DNA from: Rhizomys pruinosus
Taxonomy: Eukaryota; Chordata; Mammalia; Rodentia; Spalacidae
Reading direction: 5' to 3'
Length of the DNA stretch: 64,000 bases
NCBI GenBank assembly: GCA_009823505.1
Contig: VZQC01000610.1
Location: 1,353,104 to 1,417,103 of the forward strand
Shown one piece after another: positions 23,056 to 33,882 of this stretch (positions are counted from its first letter, which is position 1; each line of letters opens with the position of its first letter). The notes under the pieces were generated by a model, which did not search any database, was not told where the DNA came from, and worked only from the letters and a program-made list of their open reading frames with translations. The position numbers and the translations under genes are program-made.

Positions 23056-23453
23056 TATATTAGTTACTTTTCTGTTGTGGTGATAAAAACACTGACCAAA
23101 ACCAACTGGGGTATGAAAGGGTTTATTTTATCTTACAACTCCTGGGTCACACAGCTTGTCACTGAGGGAACACATGGCAGGACCTGGGAGGCAGGAATTG
23201 AAACACAGACCATGAAGGAACACAGCTTACTGACTTGCTCCCTTGGCCCGTACTCTGCCTACTTTCTTATACAATACAAGACAAACTGCCCAGAGGTGGC
23301 ACAGCCTACAGTGAGCTGGGCCTTCCCACATCACTCAACAATCAAGAAAATGCCCCACAGACATGGCCTCAGGCCAGTCCAGTTGAGGTACTTCCTCACT
23401 GAGATTTCCTCTACCAATGTGTGTTCAGCTGACAACTAAAGCTATCCAGCACA
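23056..23453 (-). mobile_element. MaLR solo LTR inserted into a B4
   Basis: Reverse LTR from tattagttacttttctg to aaagctatccagcaca, the same family as 7207-9197 and about the same length. I could not define a 5-bp target duplication with confidence. Confidence 0.75.
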
Positions 23454-23565
23454 ATTCTGTTCTGGCATACATATAAACACATATGCATGGACACACACAG
23501 ACATTCACATACACAACATACACAGATAAACACACTCACAAATAAAAATGGTACAATTCTATTTA
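23454..23565 (+). mobile_element. B4 tail, ca-rich
   Basis: An acacatatgcatggacacac type tail ending in aataaaaatgg. It most simply belongs to the B4 interrupted at 23055. Confidence 0.55.
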
Positions 23566-23577
23566 TAAAAGAAAGAA

Positions 23578-23795
23578 TAGGGGGTGGAGAAATGGCTCCT
23601 GTTAAGAGTTAAAAGTGCTTGCTCTTCTTGCAGAGAGGACCTGAGGTGCATTCCCAGCACCCACATTAGGCAGCTCACAACTGTCTGTAACTCCAGGTCC
23701 AGGGACTCTGATGCCCTCTTTTGGCTTCTGAGGGCAGACACACCTGCATGCATGTTTAAGTAAAAATAAAATTAATATTTAAAAAAAATAAAGAG
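23578..23795 (+). mobile_element. B3/B2-related SINE
   Basis: Forward SINE with ttcccagcacccacatta, gtctgtaactccaggtcc, and an A-rich tail against which a B1 follows. Confidence 0.78.
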
Positions 23796-23945
23796 GGCTG
23801 GGACTGGTGGCCCATGCCTTTAATCCAAGCACTCAGGAGTTAGAGACAGGGGGATTGTGAGGTCAAGTCCATCCTGGTACATAGTGAATTCCAGGCTAGC
23901 TGTGGCTACAGGGAGGCCCTATCTCAAAAACATGAAAACAAAAGA
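23796..23945 (+). mobile_element. B1 SINE
   Basis: Forward B1 with ggcccatgcctttaatcc and ctgtggctacagggaggcc. It directly abuts the B3 tail. Confidence 0.85.
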
Positions 23946-24797
23946 TAAAATTATCATTATTGGCAGTTTATTTTTAACCAGCTTCTTTGGATGGCAGTGC
24001 AGGGGCAGAAATCATTGAATATAGTTTAATTTCAATAGTGCAAGGATCAGACTGGAATTTGAGGCAGAAAAATGTATCAAGGCACAGAGACTTCCTCCTG
24101 TTTTGGATGAGTTTTCAAATTCATAATGCAGTTGGGAAAGTGAGCAAAGTTCCTGTGGATGAGACTTCTACGCAGAAACAAATCTCGCCTGGCTGTTGAC
24201 TGCAGGTGGAATTCTCCAATTTCTTGAGTGAGGTGGCAGCACAGAATGTCAGTCACATCCTCCACTTACAAAAATTAAGTGTCTTCCTTGTCTTACCACT
24301 GCCATGTCTCCACTCTTCCTAGCCAGCTTCCTGCCTACAAGATATTTGGAAAGGAAAGCCACGAAATGAAGCACAGCCAGCTTCAGGCCTGACTGCTGGC
24401 TGGGAGCGTCTCTCCCATGTATTCTGGTCATCAGAAGAAAATCACCTTGATGGTAAGAACTGAAGGGAGACTTGGGGAGGGTCCGCACAGGTGCAGACTA
24501 TAAGAACTGAATGAACACAAAGTTCAAGATCTTCTCTAATCCTCTCAATTAGCATACAAACCTCAGCTCCAACAGAAGGCTTTATACTATGCTTTTAGTG
24601 TGAAAGAATCAACAGGCACAGAAAAAGTTTCTTATAAGCAAACCTGAATATTTTTAGTCTTAAGCAATCTTTTAATGTTTAAAAATATTTAGTTTATTGA
24701 TTTTTACTTAATTTTTGTGAATTTCGTACTATGCATTTCAATCATACTTAGATCCCTCTTCTATCTGCACCCCAATTACTACTCCACACCAATGTCA
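23946..24797. other. Unassigned sequence
   Basis: No gene or repeat recognised. Confidence 0.4.
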
Positions 24798-24798
24798 T

Positions 24799-24822
24799 TA
24801 TATATATATATATATATATATA
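24799..24822 (+). repeat. (TA)n microsatellite
   Basis: About 24 bp of pure ta, immediately before L1-like sequence starts. Confidence 0.95.
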
Positions 24823-25039
24823 TGACTATAAAGCATAGATTAGCTGAAAGTCACATTTTGAAACACAAAGCAAATCTCAACGAATACAAAAATAGAAATA
24901 ATTCTATGCATTATCTATCAAACCAAGTGCAATAAAGCTTATAATCAACAGCAAAAGAAACTCTAGTAACTACATGATCTCATCTATATGAAACAACACA
25001 ATCCTGAATGACGAATGGGTCAAAAAAAAATTAAGAAAG

Positions 25040-25271
25040 GGGGCTGGAGAGATTGCCTAGTGGTTAAGAGTGCTGACTGCTCTTGCAGAGGATCCGGATT
25101 TGATCCCCAGCACCCACATGGTGGCTGAGAACCATCTTTAACTCCAGTTCCAGGGGAATCCGACACCGTCTTCTGACCTCCGCGGCATTGCAGGACATGG
25201 GTGCACAAACCTACATGCAGACAGTACATCCACACACATACAAAATTAAAATTAAAAAAATTTTTGAAAAG
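25040..25271 (+). mobile_element. B2 SINE (short form) in L1 ORF2
   Basis: Forward B2 flanked by aaattaagaaag at 25028-25039 and 25272-25283. The open frame crossing it on the minus strand is a B2 by-product. Confidence 0.93.
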
Positions 25272-26038
25272 AAATTAAGAAAGAAAGAAAAATATTCATG
25301 GTACTAAATGACAATGAAAATAAAATACAACCAAACCTTTGGGACAACTTAAAAGCAGTCCTGAGAGAGAAGTTTATAGGTCTAAGTGCCTACATTAAAA
25401 AAATCAGAAAGACCACATGAAAACTGCTTAACAGTACAATTTAAAACTCTGAAAAGGCAAGAACAAGCCAGCTCCAAACGTAGTAGATGAAAATAAATGA
25501 CAAAAATCAGAACAGAAATTAATGAAATAGAAACAAAGAAAACAATATTAAAAAAACTCAGTGAACAAGATAGACAGAACTTTAGCCCAATTGACCAATA
25601 GAAAGAAAGACAAAATCCAAATTAATAAAATCAGAGATGAAAGGGTAAGCATAACAACAGACACCAAAAGTAATCAAGAACATTGTAAGGGACAACTTTA
25701 AAATCTATATTCCATTAAATTAAAAAATCTAAAAGAAATAATGAATTTCTAACATCATGGGCATGACCAAAGTTAAACCAAGAAGAGATCAGTCAACAGC
25801 TTGAACAGACCCATAACAAATAAGGAAATAGAAAGAGTAATACAAAACTTCTTGATTAAAAAAAGCCCAGGCCCAGATAGAGTCACCACAGAATTGTACC
25901 AGATATTCTCAAGTTAAATTACTCAAAAAGACAGAACAGAAGGGAGAACTCCCAAACTCCTTCTATGAATTCAGTATCACTCTAATACCAAAATCAGGTA
26001 AAGACACACAAAAAAAGAAAACCATAGGCCCATATTCT

Positions 26039-26262
26039 CTTTTTTATCTTTATTTTTATGTTGTGCATATATGGGTATTGCATACATGTATGTAAGTGCA
26101 CCCATGTCACACGGTGCCAGCAGAAGTCAAAAGAGGGTCTCAGACCCCTTGGACCTGAATTTATGGACAGTTGTTAGCTACCATATAGGTGCTGGGATTC
26201 AAACCTGGGTCCTCTGCAAGAACAGCAAGTGCTCTTAACCACTGAGCCATCTCTCCAACCCA
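26039..26262 (-). mobile_element. B3/B2-related SINE in L1 ORF2
   Basis: Reverse SINE flanked by a perfect 13-bp duplication aggcccatattct at 26026-26038 and 26263-26275. L1 reads through when it is removed. Confidence 0.92.
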
Positions 26263-26453
26263 AGGCCCATATTCTTAATGAACATAAATGCGAAGATACT
26301 CAACAAAATACTTGCAAAGCACATATAGACAAACATAAAAAAGATCATACACCACATCAAGTTGACTTTATTCCAGAGATGCAGGGATGATTCAATAAAT
26401 GTAGGTCAATAACTGTAATAAAACATATAAATGGACTTAAAGACAAAAGTCAC

Positions 26454-26660
26454 ATGGTCATATCCATAGATGCAGAAAAGGTCTTTGACAAAATCCAACA
26501 TGGTTTCATGTTAAAAATCCTAGAAGAAATTGGTCTGAAGGGAAGATATCTCAACATAATTAAAGCAGTATACAACAAACTCATAGCAAACATCATTCTA
26601 CATGGAAAAAATCTCAAACCATTCCCATTAAAATCAGGAACTTATCTCCATTCCATTTGA
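26454..26660 (+). pseudogene. L1 ORF2 reverse-transcriptase fragment
   Basis: A 68-codon open piece inside the decayed L1. It contains the motif-A segment ([14 protein letters not shown]), in which the catalytic Asp is kept. Frameshifts bound it on both sides, and the FADD motif lies about 100 bp downstream of its end in another frame. This is only a relic. Confidence 0.85.
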
Positions 26661-29335
26661 ATATAGTATTTATATCTTACAAGAGCAATAAGACAAGAGA
26701 AGGAAATTAAAGGAATACTAACTGGAAAAAAGAGGTCAAATGATTATTATTTGCAGATGATGTGATATTAAGCATAAGAGATCCAAGAAATCCTACCAGA
26801 AAACTTTTAGAAATGATTAATACTTTGAGTAAAGTAATAGGTTACAAAATCAACTTACAAAATAAGTAGGCTTTCTATATGCCAACAATAAGAAATCAGA
26901 ACAAGCATTCAAGGAAACCCTCCCAATCAATAACCTCAAAAAATAATAAAATATTTAGGAATAAACCTAATCAAAGACATGAAAAATCTCAACAATGAAA
27001 TTTCCAAATCTTTACAGAAAGACAGAGGAAGAAGATACCAGGAGATGGAATGACCTACCATGCTCATAGATTGGTAGAATCAATATTGTGAAAATGACCA
27101 TCTTAATCAAAAGCAATTACAAATTCAATGCAATGACAATCAAAATACCCATGACATTCTTCAGAGAGCTGTAAAAAAATCATACTAAAATTCATAGGGA
27201 ATCATGAAAGATCCCTGATAGCCAAAGCAATCTTTGGCAGAAAGGACAATGCTGGGAGGATTAGCCATATCAGATTTCAGATTATATGACAAAGCTAGAG
27301 TCATTAAAACAGCATAGTACTGGAACAAAAAAAAAAAAAAAGACACATGAATCGATGGAACACAGTAGAAGACCCAAACATGAGTACATGTAATTTCAGC
27401 CACCTGATATTTGACAAAAATGCCAAGAACACACAATAGAGGAAAGACACAGCATCTTCAACAAATAGTGCTGGCACACCTGGATCTCAACCTGTAGAAG
27501 AATGAAATTGGACCCTTATCTTCCACCCTGCACAAAATTCAATTCCAAATAGATCAAACACCTCAATATAAACCCCCAAAACCTGAAACTACTTGAAGAA
27601 AACATAGGTAGTACCCTGAAAGATGCAGGTATAGGAACAGACTTTCTAAATCGACATGAGCTGCTCAGGTTTTAAGGTCATCAATCAATAAGTGGGACCT
27701 CATTAAGCTACAAAGCTTCTGTACTACAAAAGAAACAATCAAGGAAGGAAAGAGGAAACCCACTGAATGAGAGAAAAACCTTTACCAGCAACACATCCAA
27801 CAGAGGGATTAATATGCAGAATATACAAAGAACTCAAAAAACAAAGAAATAAGAAAATAAAAGATTGAATAAAAAGATGGTCTCTAAACCCAAACAGAGA
27901 GTTCTCCAAAAGAAGAATGGCTAAGAAGCACCTTAAGAAGTGCTAATTATCCTAAATAATTACAGAAATGCAGATAAAAAACACATTAAGTTTCCATCTT
28001 TCCCCAGTCCATCTATGATCAAGAGAATGAAAGACCAAATGCTGTTGAGGGTGTTGAGAAAGGGGAATATTCATTCACTCCTGGTGGGAATGTAAACCTG
28101 CTACCACTATGGAAACCAGTGTGGAGAACTTCAAAAAACTAAAAATGAATCTATCATATGATCCAGTTATGCCACTTCTTGGCACATAGCCAAAGAACTC
28201 ATTCTACTGTAGAGATATTTGTACATCCATGTTTGTGGCTGCTCCCTTCACAATAGCTAAGAAATAGAAACAACCTAAATGTCCTTCAGCTGACAAATGG
28301 ATAATGAAAATTTAGTATATTTACACAATGTAGTTCTGCCCAACAGTAAGAAAATTGTGAAATTGCAGATAAATGGGTGGAACTAGAGAATGTTATACTA
28401 GGTAAAGTAACAGAACCTCAGAAAGCAAGCGACACGTGTTCTTCTTCATTTGCAGATCATAATATCAATCCCCACATATGAGTATATATCCTGATGTAAC
28501 ACCAGGAGCCAGGAAAATGGAAAAGATACACGGAAGTAAAGGAAAAGAAAGAACCTGAAAGAGGGGGACACTTAGGAACAGGTGTTATTAGGGGAAGGTG
28601 GTTAAAGTGGGGGTGTTCCGTTGGAAGGGGTGGAGAGAGAGACATGCAGGGGGCCATAGTGAGGGACAAAGGAACTCAGGAGAGGTAGGACGGTGGGAGG
28701 CAGGTGTTATTGGGGGGAGGTTGGGGATAGTGGGGACACTTGGACTGGGGATGGAGGAGGGAGGTCAGATGGAAGGATGAGAGAATAAAAATGAATGGAT
28801 CTTGGTGGACTAGGGAAGCCAAAGGGAAACGTTTTGCCTCTGAAACCCCCTGAGAAATGCACACAGTGTTTGAACATTAGTGCGTATGTATACCCGGGTG
28901 CTGCATGGCAAAGAACACAATGCCAGACTCAAGAGACCTCCCTTTGAGTGGTTGGTAAGAGTGGTCCAAGAGGCCCCCCAAATAACACAGGCTATCACCA
29001 GAGCTCTTGGTTATCTCCCAGAACTGGAAGATAAGACCATACTGCTGAAGACAGGACACACTGTGGATAGAGGACTTGGGGCAATGGAGCAGGAACTCAC
29101 CTGGAAGCCTTCTCCCTGAAGTTTATCTCTTATAGAGCTAGATGATAATATGCAAGGTGCTAAGGGAGAGAGTCAATCACTGGTCCAACCCAGTCCTGAA
29201 GCCTAATAACCATAATGACTGGCACAGAGAGCTGCCTCTACTGGTGCAGCAGTGGCACTGTTACAATCAACAGCGACCTGATGGACTTACAGCCCTCTCC
29301 ATGTGAGTGAACTCATGGGTGGTAAAAACACAGCC

Positions 29336-29438
29336 AAGTGGCTGGAGAGATGGTTCAGTGGTTAACAACACCTATTGCTCTTGCAGAAGACCCGGGTTCA
29401 ATTCCCAGCACCCACATGGTGGCTAAGAACCGTCTTTA
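29336..29438 (+). mobile_element. B2 SINE, 5' part only
   Basis: Head ggctggagagatggttcagt through aagaaccgtctttaa, then a direct junction to a B1 head. The 3' half and A tail are missing. Confidence 0.8.
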
Positions 29439-29467
29439 AGCTGGGTGTGGGAGCACACATCTTTAAT

Positions 29468-29907
29468 TTTTTATTGTTATTAAACATTTTCCATAAGTCA
29501 TACATCATTTCGCAATCAAATCTAGAGTCACTTCCCTTTCCATGCCCCCCACCCTACCTGAATCCCTGCACTCTACCATACATTTCTTGTATCTTTTTCT
29601 GAGTCTTTCCAGAGACTTTTTCCAGTTCTTTTGTTGTTCTCTCCAACTTGCATTGCTTCACTATATAATATATATATATATATTAAGATATAGATAGAGT
29701 TATTTATGTAGATGATATATATATAATCTATGATAGAATTATATATATAGATATATAAAGATTATATATATATATATATCAAATATATATACATCCACGT
29801 ACATCACTTGAATTGGAGGACTTTTTCCCTAGAAAGATGTCATGTTTCCTTAAGGAAGTGTGAAGTTTCCTCTGTGACAAGCCCAAACAACCATCATCCT
29901 GCACTTG
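29468..29907 (-). mobile_element. L1 3' end inserted in the B1
   Basis: The insert begins with a T-rich end (minus-strand A tail), then a segment (catacatcatttcgcaatc) resembling the L1 3' end at 63891-64000. A ta-rich stretch follows. The strong 19-bp target duplication fits L1-type target-primed insertion of a 5'-truncated copy. Confidence 0.65.
29663..29800. repeat. TA-rich simple repeat
   Basis: Interrupted ta/tatag repeats over about 140 bp inside the L1 insert. Confidence 0.9.
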
Positions 29908-30072
29908 GGGAGCACACATCTTTAATCCCAGCACTCAGGAGGCAGAGGCAGGCAGATCTCTGTGAGTTCAAGGCCAGCCTGGTCCACAAGGCTAGTTCCA
30001 AGCCAGCTGTGGCTACAGGGAGACTCTGTCAAAAAACAAAACAAAAAAAAAAAAAAAAACAAAAAAAAAAAA

Positions 30073-30587
30073 ACCAAGTGCACATAGATCCTTGAGAAAG
30101 CCCTGTCTCTGTCATATCTCTAGACAAATGAACCTTTTTACCATAGCTAAATATGGAATCTTATATTTACAGACACATGTACCATATTACTCATCAAAGA
30201 AGCTTCTTTCTGCAACAGATGGAGGCTACTGTAGAATCCTGTTTTCTTTTTTTTTTTTTTTTACTGGGAGCTTTCATATGTGAAGAATCCCATTTTCATA
30301 GCAAATGCTTTATCCACTGGGCCCTCTCCAGCTCAGTGTATCTTTAATAATGGCTAAATAGTGAGATTTATACCACAGGACTGTTGTAAATAATGGAAGA
30401 GTTTATAGATGCAAAGTACTTACAGAAATATCCATGCACCTTGTTTGATATAGATTGCCTCTTTATTGAAGGCTTTAACTTGAAACCCCATCTAGCCTAG
30501 GGGAGCCTAGTCCTCTACCAACAAGCTTGTGGTAACTAACAATATTGTCCTCTCTATAGGAGGACAGAAAGGAAATAAGCCAATCAG
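30073..30587. other. Mostly unassigned; short SINE relic
   Basis: At 30240-30335 a poly(T) tract is followed by atccactgggccctctccagc, probably a reverse tRNA-SINE remnant. The rest is unassigned. Confidence 0.4.
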
Positions 30588-30915
30588 GCTCTAAGGAGAT
30601 AGCTCAAGGATTAAAGCACTTGCTTAGCAAGCATGAGAACTGGGGTTTGGGTCCCCAGAAAAAAAAAACACATAAATGCCAGGTGGGCATGGTAGGCCAC
30701 AAATAGTTACATCCTTGAAAAGCAAATACAGGATCTCTAAAGCAATGTGGATGGCCAGACTAGCCATAGAAATGAGCTCTGGTTTGATTGAGAGATCCTG
30801 ATTCAAAAAACAAAGCTGAAGAGTGATTGAGGATGATTCTTAACATCAACCTTTGACCTTCACATGCATACTGTGTCCTCTATTTACTTATATTTATAAA
30901 AATGAATAAAAAATA
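30588..30915 (+). mobile_element. B4 SINE
   Basis: ID-like head (gagatagctcaaggattaaa, then an internal A run) and the B1-derived body with a gaggatgattcttaacatca end and an aataaaaaataaac tail. Confidence 0.7.
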
Positions 30916-31365
30916 AACAATGAACTTTGTCCTAGGTTCCCTGTTACTTCTTATCATTCCACATTTGTGAAGTTTTACAATATGATATTAACTTCCCACC
31001 CAATCTGTTATAGTTAATCAGGGTTATCAGCCTAACTGAATGACCTCTGACCTCTGGGCATCTCTACTGATTACTTTCTTTGTTATACAGTTATAAGGGA
31101 TGATGAAGAGCATGGATTCTGGAGAGAGTGATTTTACAGATAGGCTTCCTGCCTCTGATCTGAAGATACTCTAAGCAGTTGTGGGGGGTGCTTGAGAGTG
31201 AGCAGGGAAGATCAGTGTTTGTCTGCCCAGGATAAGAGTTCTACCCCGAGCTCCACCTCCTTTCGTAATTGGCTTCTACAGGGTAGGATCCCAGCATCTT
31301 CCAGTTGTGTGGGGGCTGACCAGGAGTTTGACCAGACCTGGCAGTCAATGACCTGGTGCTCCAGT

Positions 31366-31618
31366 TCCATTTCTGTTGCAGTGACAAACACCCTGACCAA
31401 AAGTGGTTTATTTGGCTTAAATTCCAGATCACTGTTCATCATTGAAGGAAGTCAAGGCAGAAACTGAAGGCAGGAATCCAAAGGCAGGCCTGCTTACTAT
31501 TCTATACAGCATTACCTCTGACCAAGGAACTTACATCGCAGCTGAAGAAATACATCAGGATCCATGAAGGATGCTGCTTCCTGGCTTAAAGGAAAGCAAA
31601 TATTTAGATAGTTTTATT
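31366..31618 (-). mobile_element. MaLR LTR, left half
   Basis: Reverse MaLR LTR (gttgcagtgacaaacaccc, gtggtttatttggctta) that stops at tagatagttttatt (31605-31618). It continues at 38283 with the same 14 bases, which are the target duplication of the L1 block between them. Confidence 0.8.
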
Positions 31619-31725
31619 TTTTAATTTTTAATTTGATTTTTTAACACTAAGTAATAATTAATGAATATAAGCAGCCTTCAAAAAACCAATTTGCAAGCAG
31701 CTATGCCCAAACCCACACAGCCCAA
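31619..31725 (-). repeat. A-tailed terminus, copy 1
   Basis: About 105 bp ending (minus strand) in an A-rich tail. It shares accaatttgcaagcag and tgcccaaacccacacagcc with copy 2 at 33775-33882. Confidence 0.85.
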
Positions 31726-32908
31726 GGCTCCCACCATCCAGCTGGAGGGGTTTGTATGTACAATCATGTTGATAAAATAAGTGTCCAGTCTATATTGCTG
31801 TAGTTTCACAATTCACCCCAATCGCAGCCCTTACAATCTACCATGTCCCCTCTTTCTCAGATTGTTCCCTAGGCTTTAGAAAAGGGGCACAAGTGGGTGA
31901 GAAGCAAAACAGTCTACTTTCTCTGGAGATGTAGTGTTGGACTCTGGTCAGTTCAGGCTGTTTCATTTCATGGGTTGGCAGTTTATCCAGGAATAACCTT
32001 TCAGTCCTACTAATGAAGCGCAAGCAATTAGATATACAGGCATTTAAACAGTACTAATTATTATGGTAGGTTACTTTGTTATAGACACAGATGTTTGGAT
32101 GGTATGCTAATCCATGAACTATAGCTTTTCTGTAAAAGATGACAAGGTCTCACTGTGGTTTATATCATCTCCTAACCACTAGAGGACATAAGCTTGTGGC
32201 ATCAGCCATGAATTATTCCTCCAAGGAGAGAGCTACTAGCCAATTATATTTGGGATATACAGACATATGGCTGCCACTGCTGCATAGTATTTCCAGGCAG
32301 ATGAGGTGTAGCTGATGCTGATGGAGGAGTCTTGCTTGACTCAAGGAGACTGATTTAGTGGCCTTTGGTAACACTCTCTGGCAATTCCAGAGACCAACTG
32401 TACACTTGCAAGTATGGTCTCAAAACATCTTTCCCATGCTTACACCAAGTCTTCTACAGCAGGGCCTTACCACCTCCCTTCTTGCAGGTATCCCAGTTTA
32501 CAGGCAAGAAGGCCTTACCTTTTGGGGTTGCTTGTATCCCCTGGCCAACATCTCCTTGGCAGAATAATCCATTGCTGATATCAGAGCTCTCCTGTATTAA
32601 TATATTTTGCTTAATTGCACAGCTTATAAAGACTTTAGTATCATATTTAGCTCTGAATAGAGAATAATCCTTTCATAGTTCCTATGTCTATTAGTCAATT
32701 AAAGAAAGCAGTTATACCAGTTTTATAAGAGATTACCTCTATAACAGTTGGCTCTAATTTACAGTTAGGGAATGACTTCATTACCATCATGTTTTTCTTT
32801 GTTCTATGAAAAGGAGGTAAGAAAGTCTCTCATATTAAAACTTTGTGGCACCTGGAATGTAAAGTTCATTAGGACTCATTATAAACAGTTGTTACAAATA
32901 GGATCCAC

Positions 32909-32909
32909 N
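32909..32909. other. Single ambiguous base (N)
   Basis: A lone N lies at the left edge of the A-tailed insert 32910-33152, so the exact junction is not determined. Confidence 0.95.
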
Positions 32910-33152
32910 GCTCAAAGCCAGCTGCAGGGCCTCAGCGCCCCCTGCGAGCCAGAAATGGTACTGCACAGAGACAGGGACAGGCAGGAAGGTCAGGGCTTGG
33001 GAGAGAGGAGAGGCCGCACTTTGCTGGATGGAGGACAGCAGGCACACCCACCTGACAGTCATTCATGGGAGCCTTTAGGAGAGTCAGCTCCCCTTCCTGG
33101 TCTGCAGATCGTGGCCACTCAAAACCCACAAAAAAAAAAAAAAAAAAAAAGT
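32910..33152 (+). mobile_element. Retroposed sequence of unknown origin
   Basis: About 220 bp of G+C-richer sequence followed by about 22 A. The flanks share atccac at 32903-32908 and 33153-33158, consistent with a short target duplication. No internal promoter boxes or SINE family are recognised, and no AATAAA precedes the tail. A processed transcript fragment is possible. Confidence 0.5.
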
Positions 33153-33774
33153 ATCCACAGAGATGTTTGATGCCTGTAGCAGTCAGAGGCTTTTCTTCCT
33201 TTTAATGTTTAGATGGGCCAATTTCTCTGCTGGTATTTCTTGGTACATCCTTGGTACATCCTGCACAATGCAAAGCTGTATCTTTTCTTTCTCAGCCATT
33301 AAGTTGGTGATGTTTTGACCTGTGGGAACATGCAAATCTTTTCCCATGGTTAGTTTTAAGATTTAAATTGAAAAATTTTACAAAAGGTTTATATATAACT
33401 GTATCCCCCCTTTTTTATTTTAGGATTTTATTTTTTGACCCATGAATCTCAAAAAGGCAGTTGTAGTACACATACATATAGGCAGGAATCAAGGTGTAAA
33501 TTTTCATTAAATTTACCCAAGCTGTTTATCATTGACTGTATGTGGTTAATTTGGGAAGCAAACTTAATTCCTTAAGTTAAATTATCCTACAGGTAAAAGA
33601 AAATGTTACAAGATGATACTGTACAACACAAAAATTATAGAAAACATTTATATGCATTAACCCCAAAGTTGTTATACAAATTATAAGTAAAACAAATGTG
33701 GACAACAATTTATATTTCCAATTAGCTTAAATGTATTACTGTTTTAATTAAAACCTTTTTTTCTTCTATTACTT

Positions 33775-33882
33775 CTTTATTTTTTTTTCTTTTTTTTAAC
33801 AATAGGTAATAATTTATGAGTACAAGCATCCTTCATGTAAAACCAATTTGCAAGCAGTTGTGCCCAAACCCACACAGCCTAG
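33775..33882 (-). repeat. A-tailed terminus, copy 2
   Basis: About 108 bp homologous to 31619-31725, with its A-rich end at 33775-33805. Its other side joins the ORF2 fragment directly, near the stop codon. Confidence 0.85.

Larger units (their letters stand above)
24830..29335 (+). mobile_element. Decayed LINE-1 (ORF2 to 3' UTR)
   Basis: An A-rich plus-strand L1. ORF2 sequence runs from about 24830 to 28440: endonuclease-end segment, reverse transcriptase with a recognisable FADD-type block at about 26750, and the C-terminal part near 27400-27600. It is broken by many stops and frameshifts. The 3' UTR follows, with a G-rich stretch at 28580-28770 and Lx-like sequence (atactgctgaagacaggaca) to about 29335. 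Two SINEs interrupt it. It is 5' truncated, with no ORF1. Confidence 0.88.
29439..30072 (+). mobile_element. B1 SINE split by an L1 tail
   Basis: The B1 5' piece 29439-29467 and 3' piece 29927-30072 join perfectly. The 19-bp segment gggagcacacatctttaat is repeated at 29449-29467 and 29908-29926 as a target duplication around a 440-bp insert. The B1 ends in a long poly(A) with c interruptions. Confidence 0.85.
31726..33774 (-). other. Unassigned 2-kb segment between the two termini
   Basis: No L1 resemblance and no frame over 100 codons except one across the nested poly(A) insert. On the minus strand a purine run (aaaaaaggggggat, near 33410) resembles a retroviral polypurine tract. A nested A-tailed sequence lies at 32910-33152. 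It could be ERV-derived, L1-transduced flank or a separate insertion; I cannot decide. Confidence 0.4.

Noticed and set aside
22927..23439. A 170-codon plus-strand frame
   Set aside because: It runs from a B4 SINE into a reverse MaLR LTR, so it is a chance read-through of repeats.
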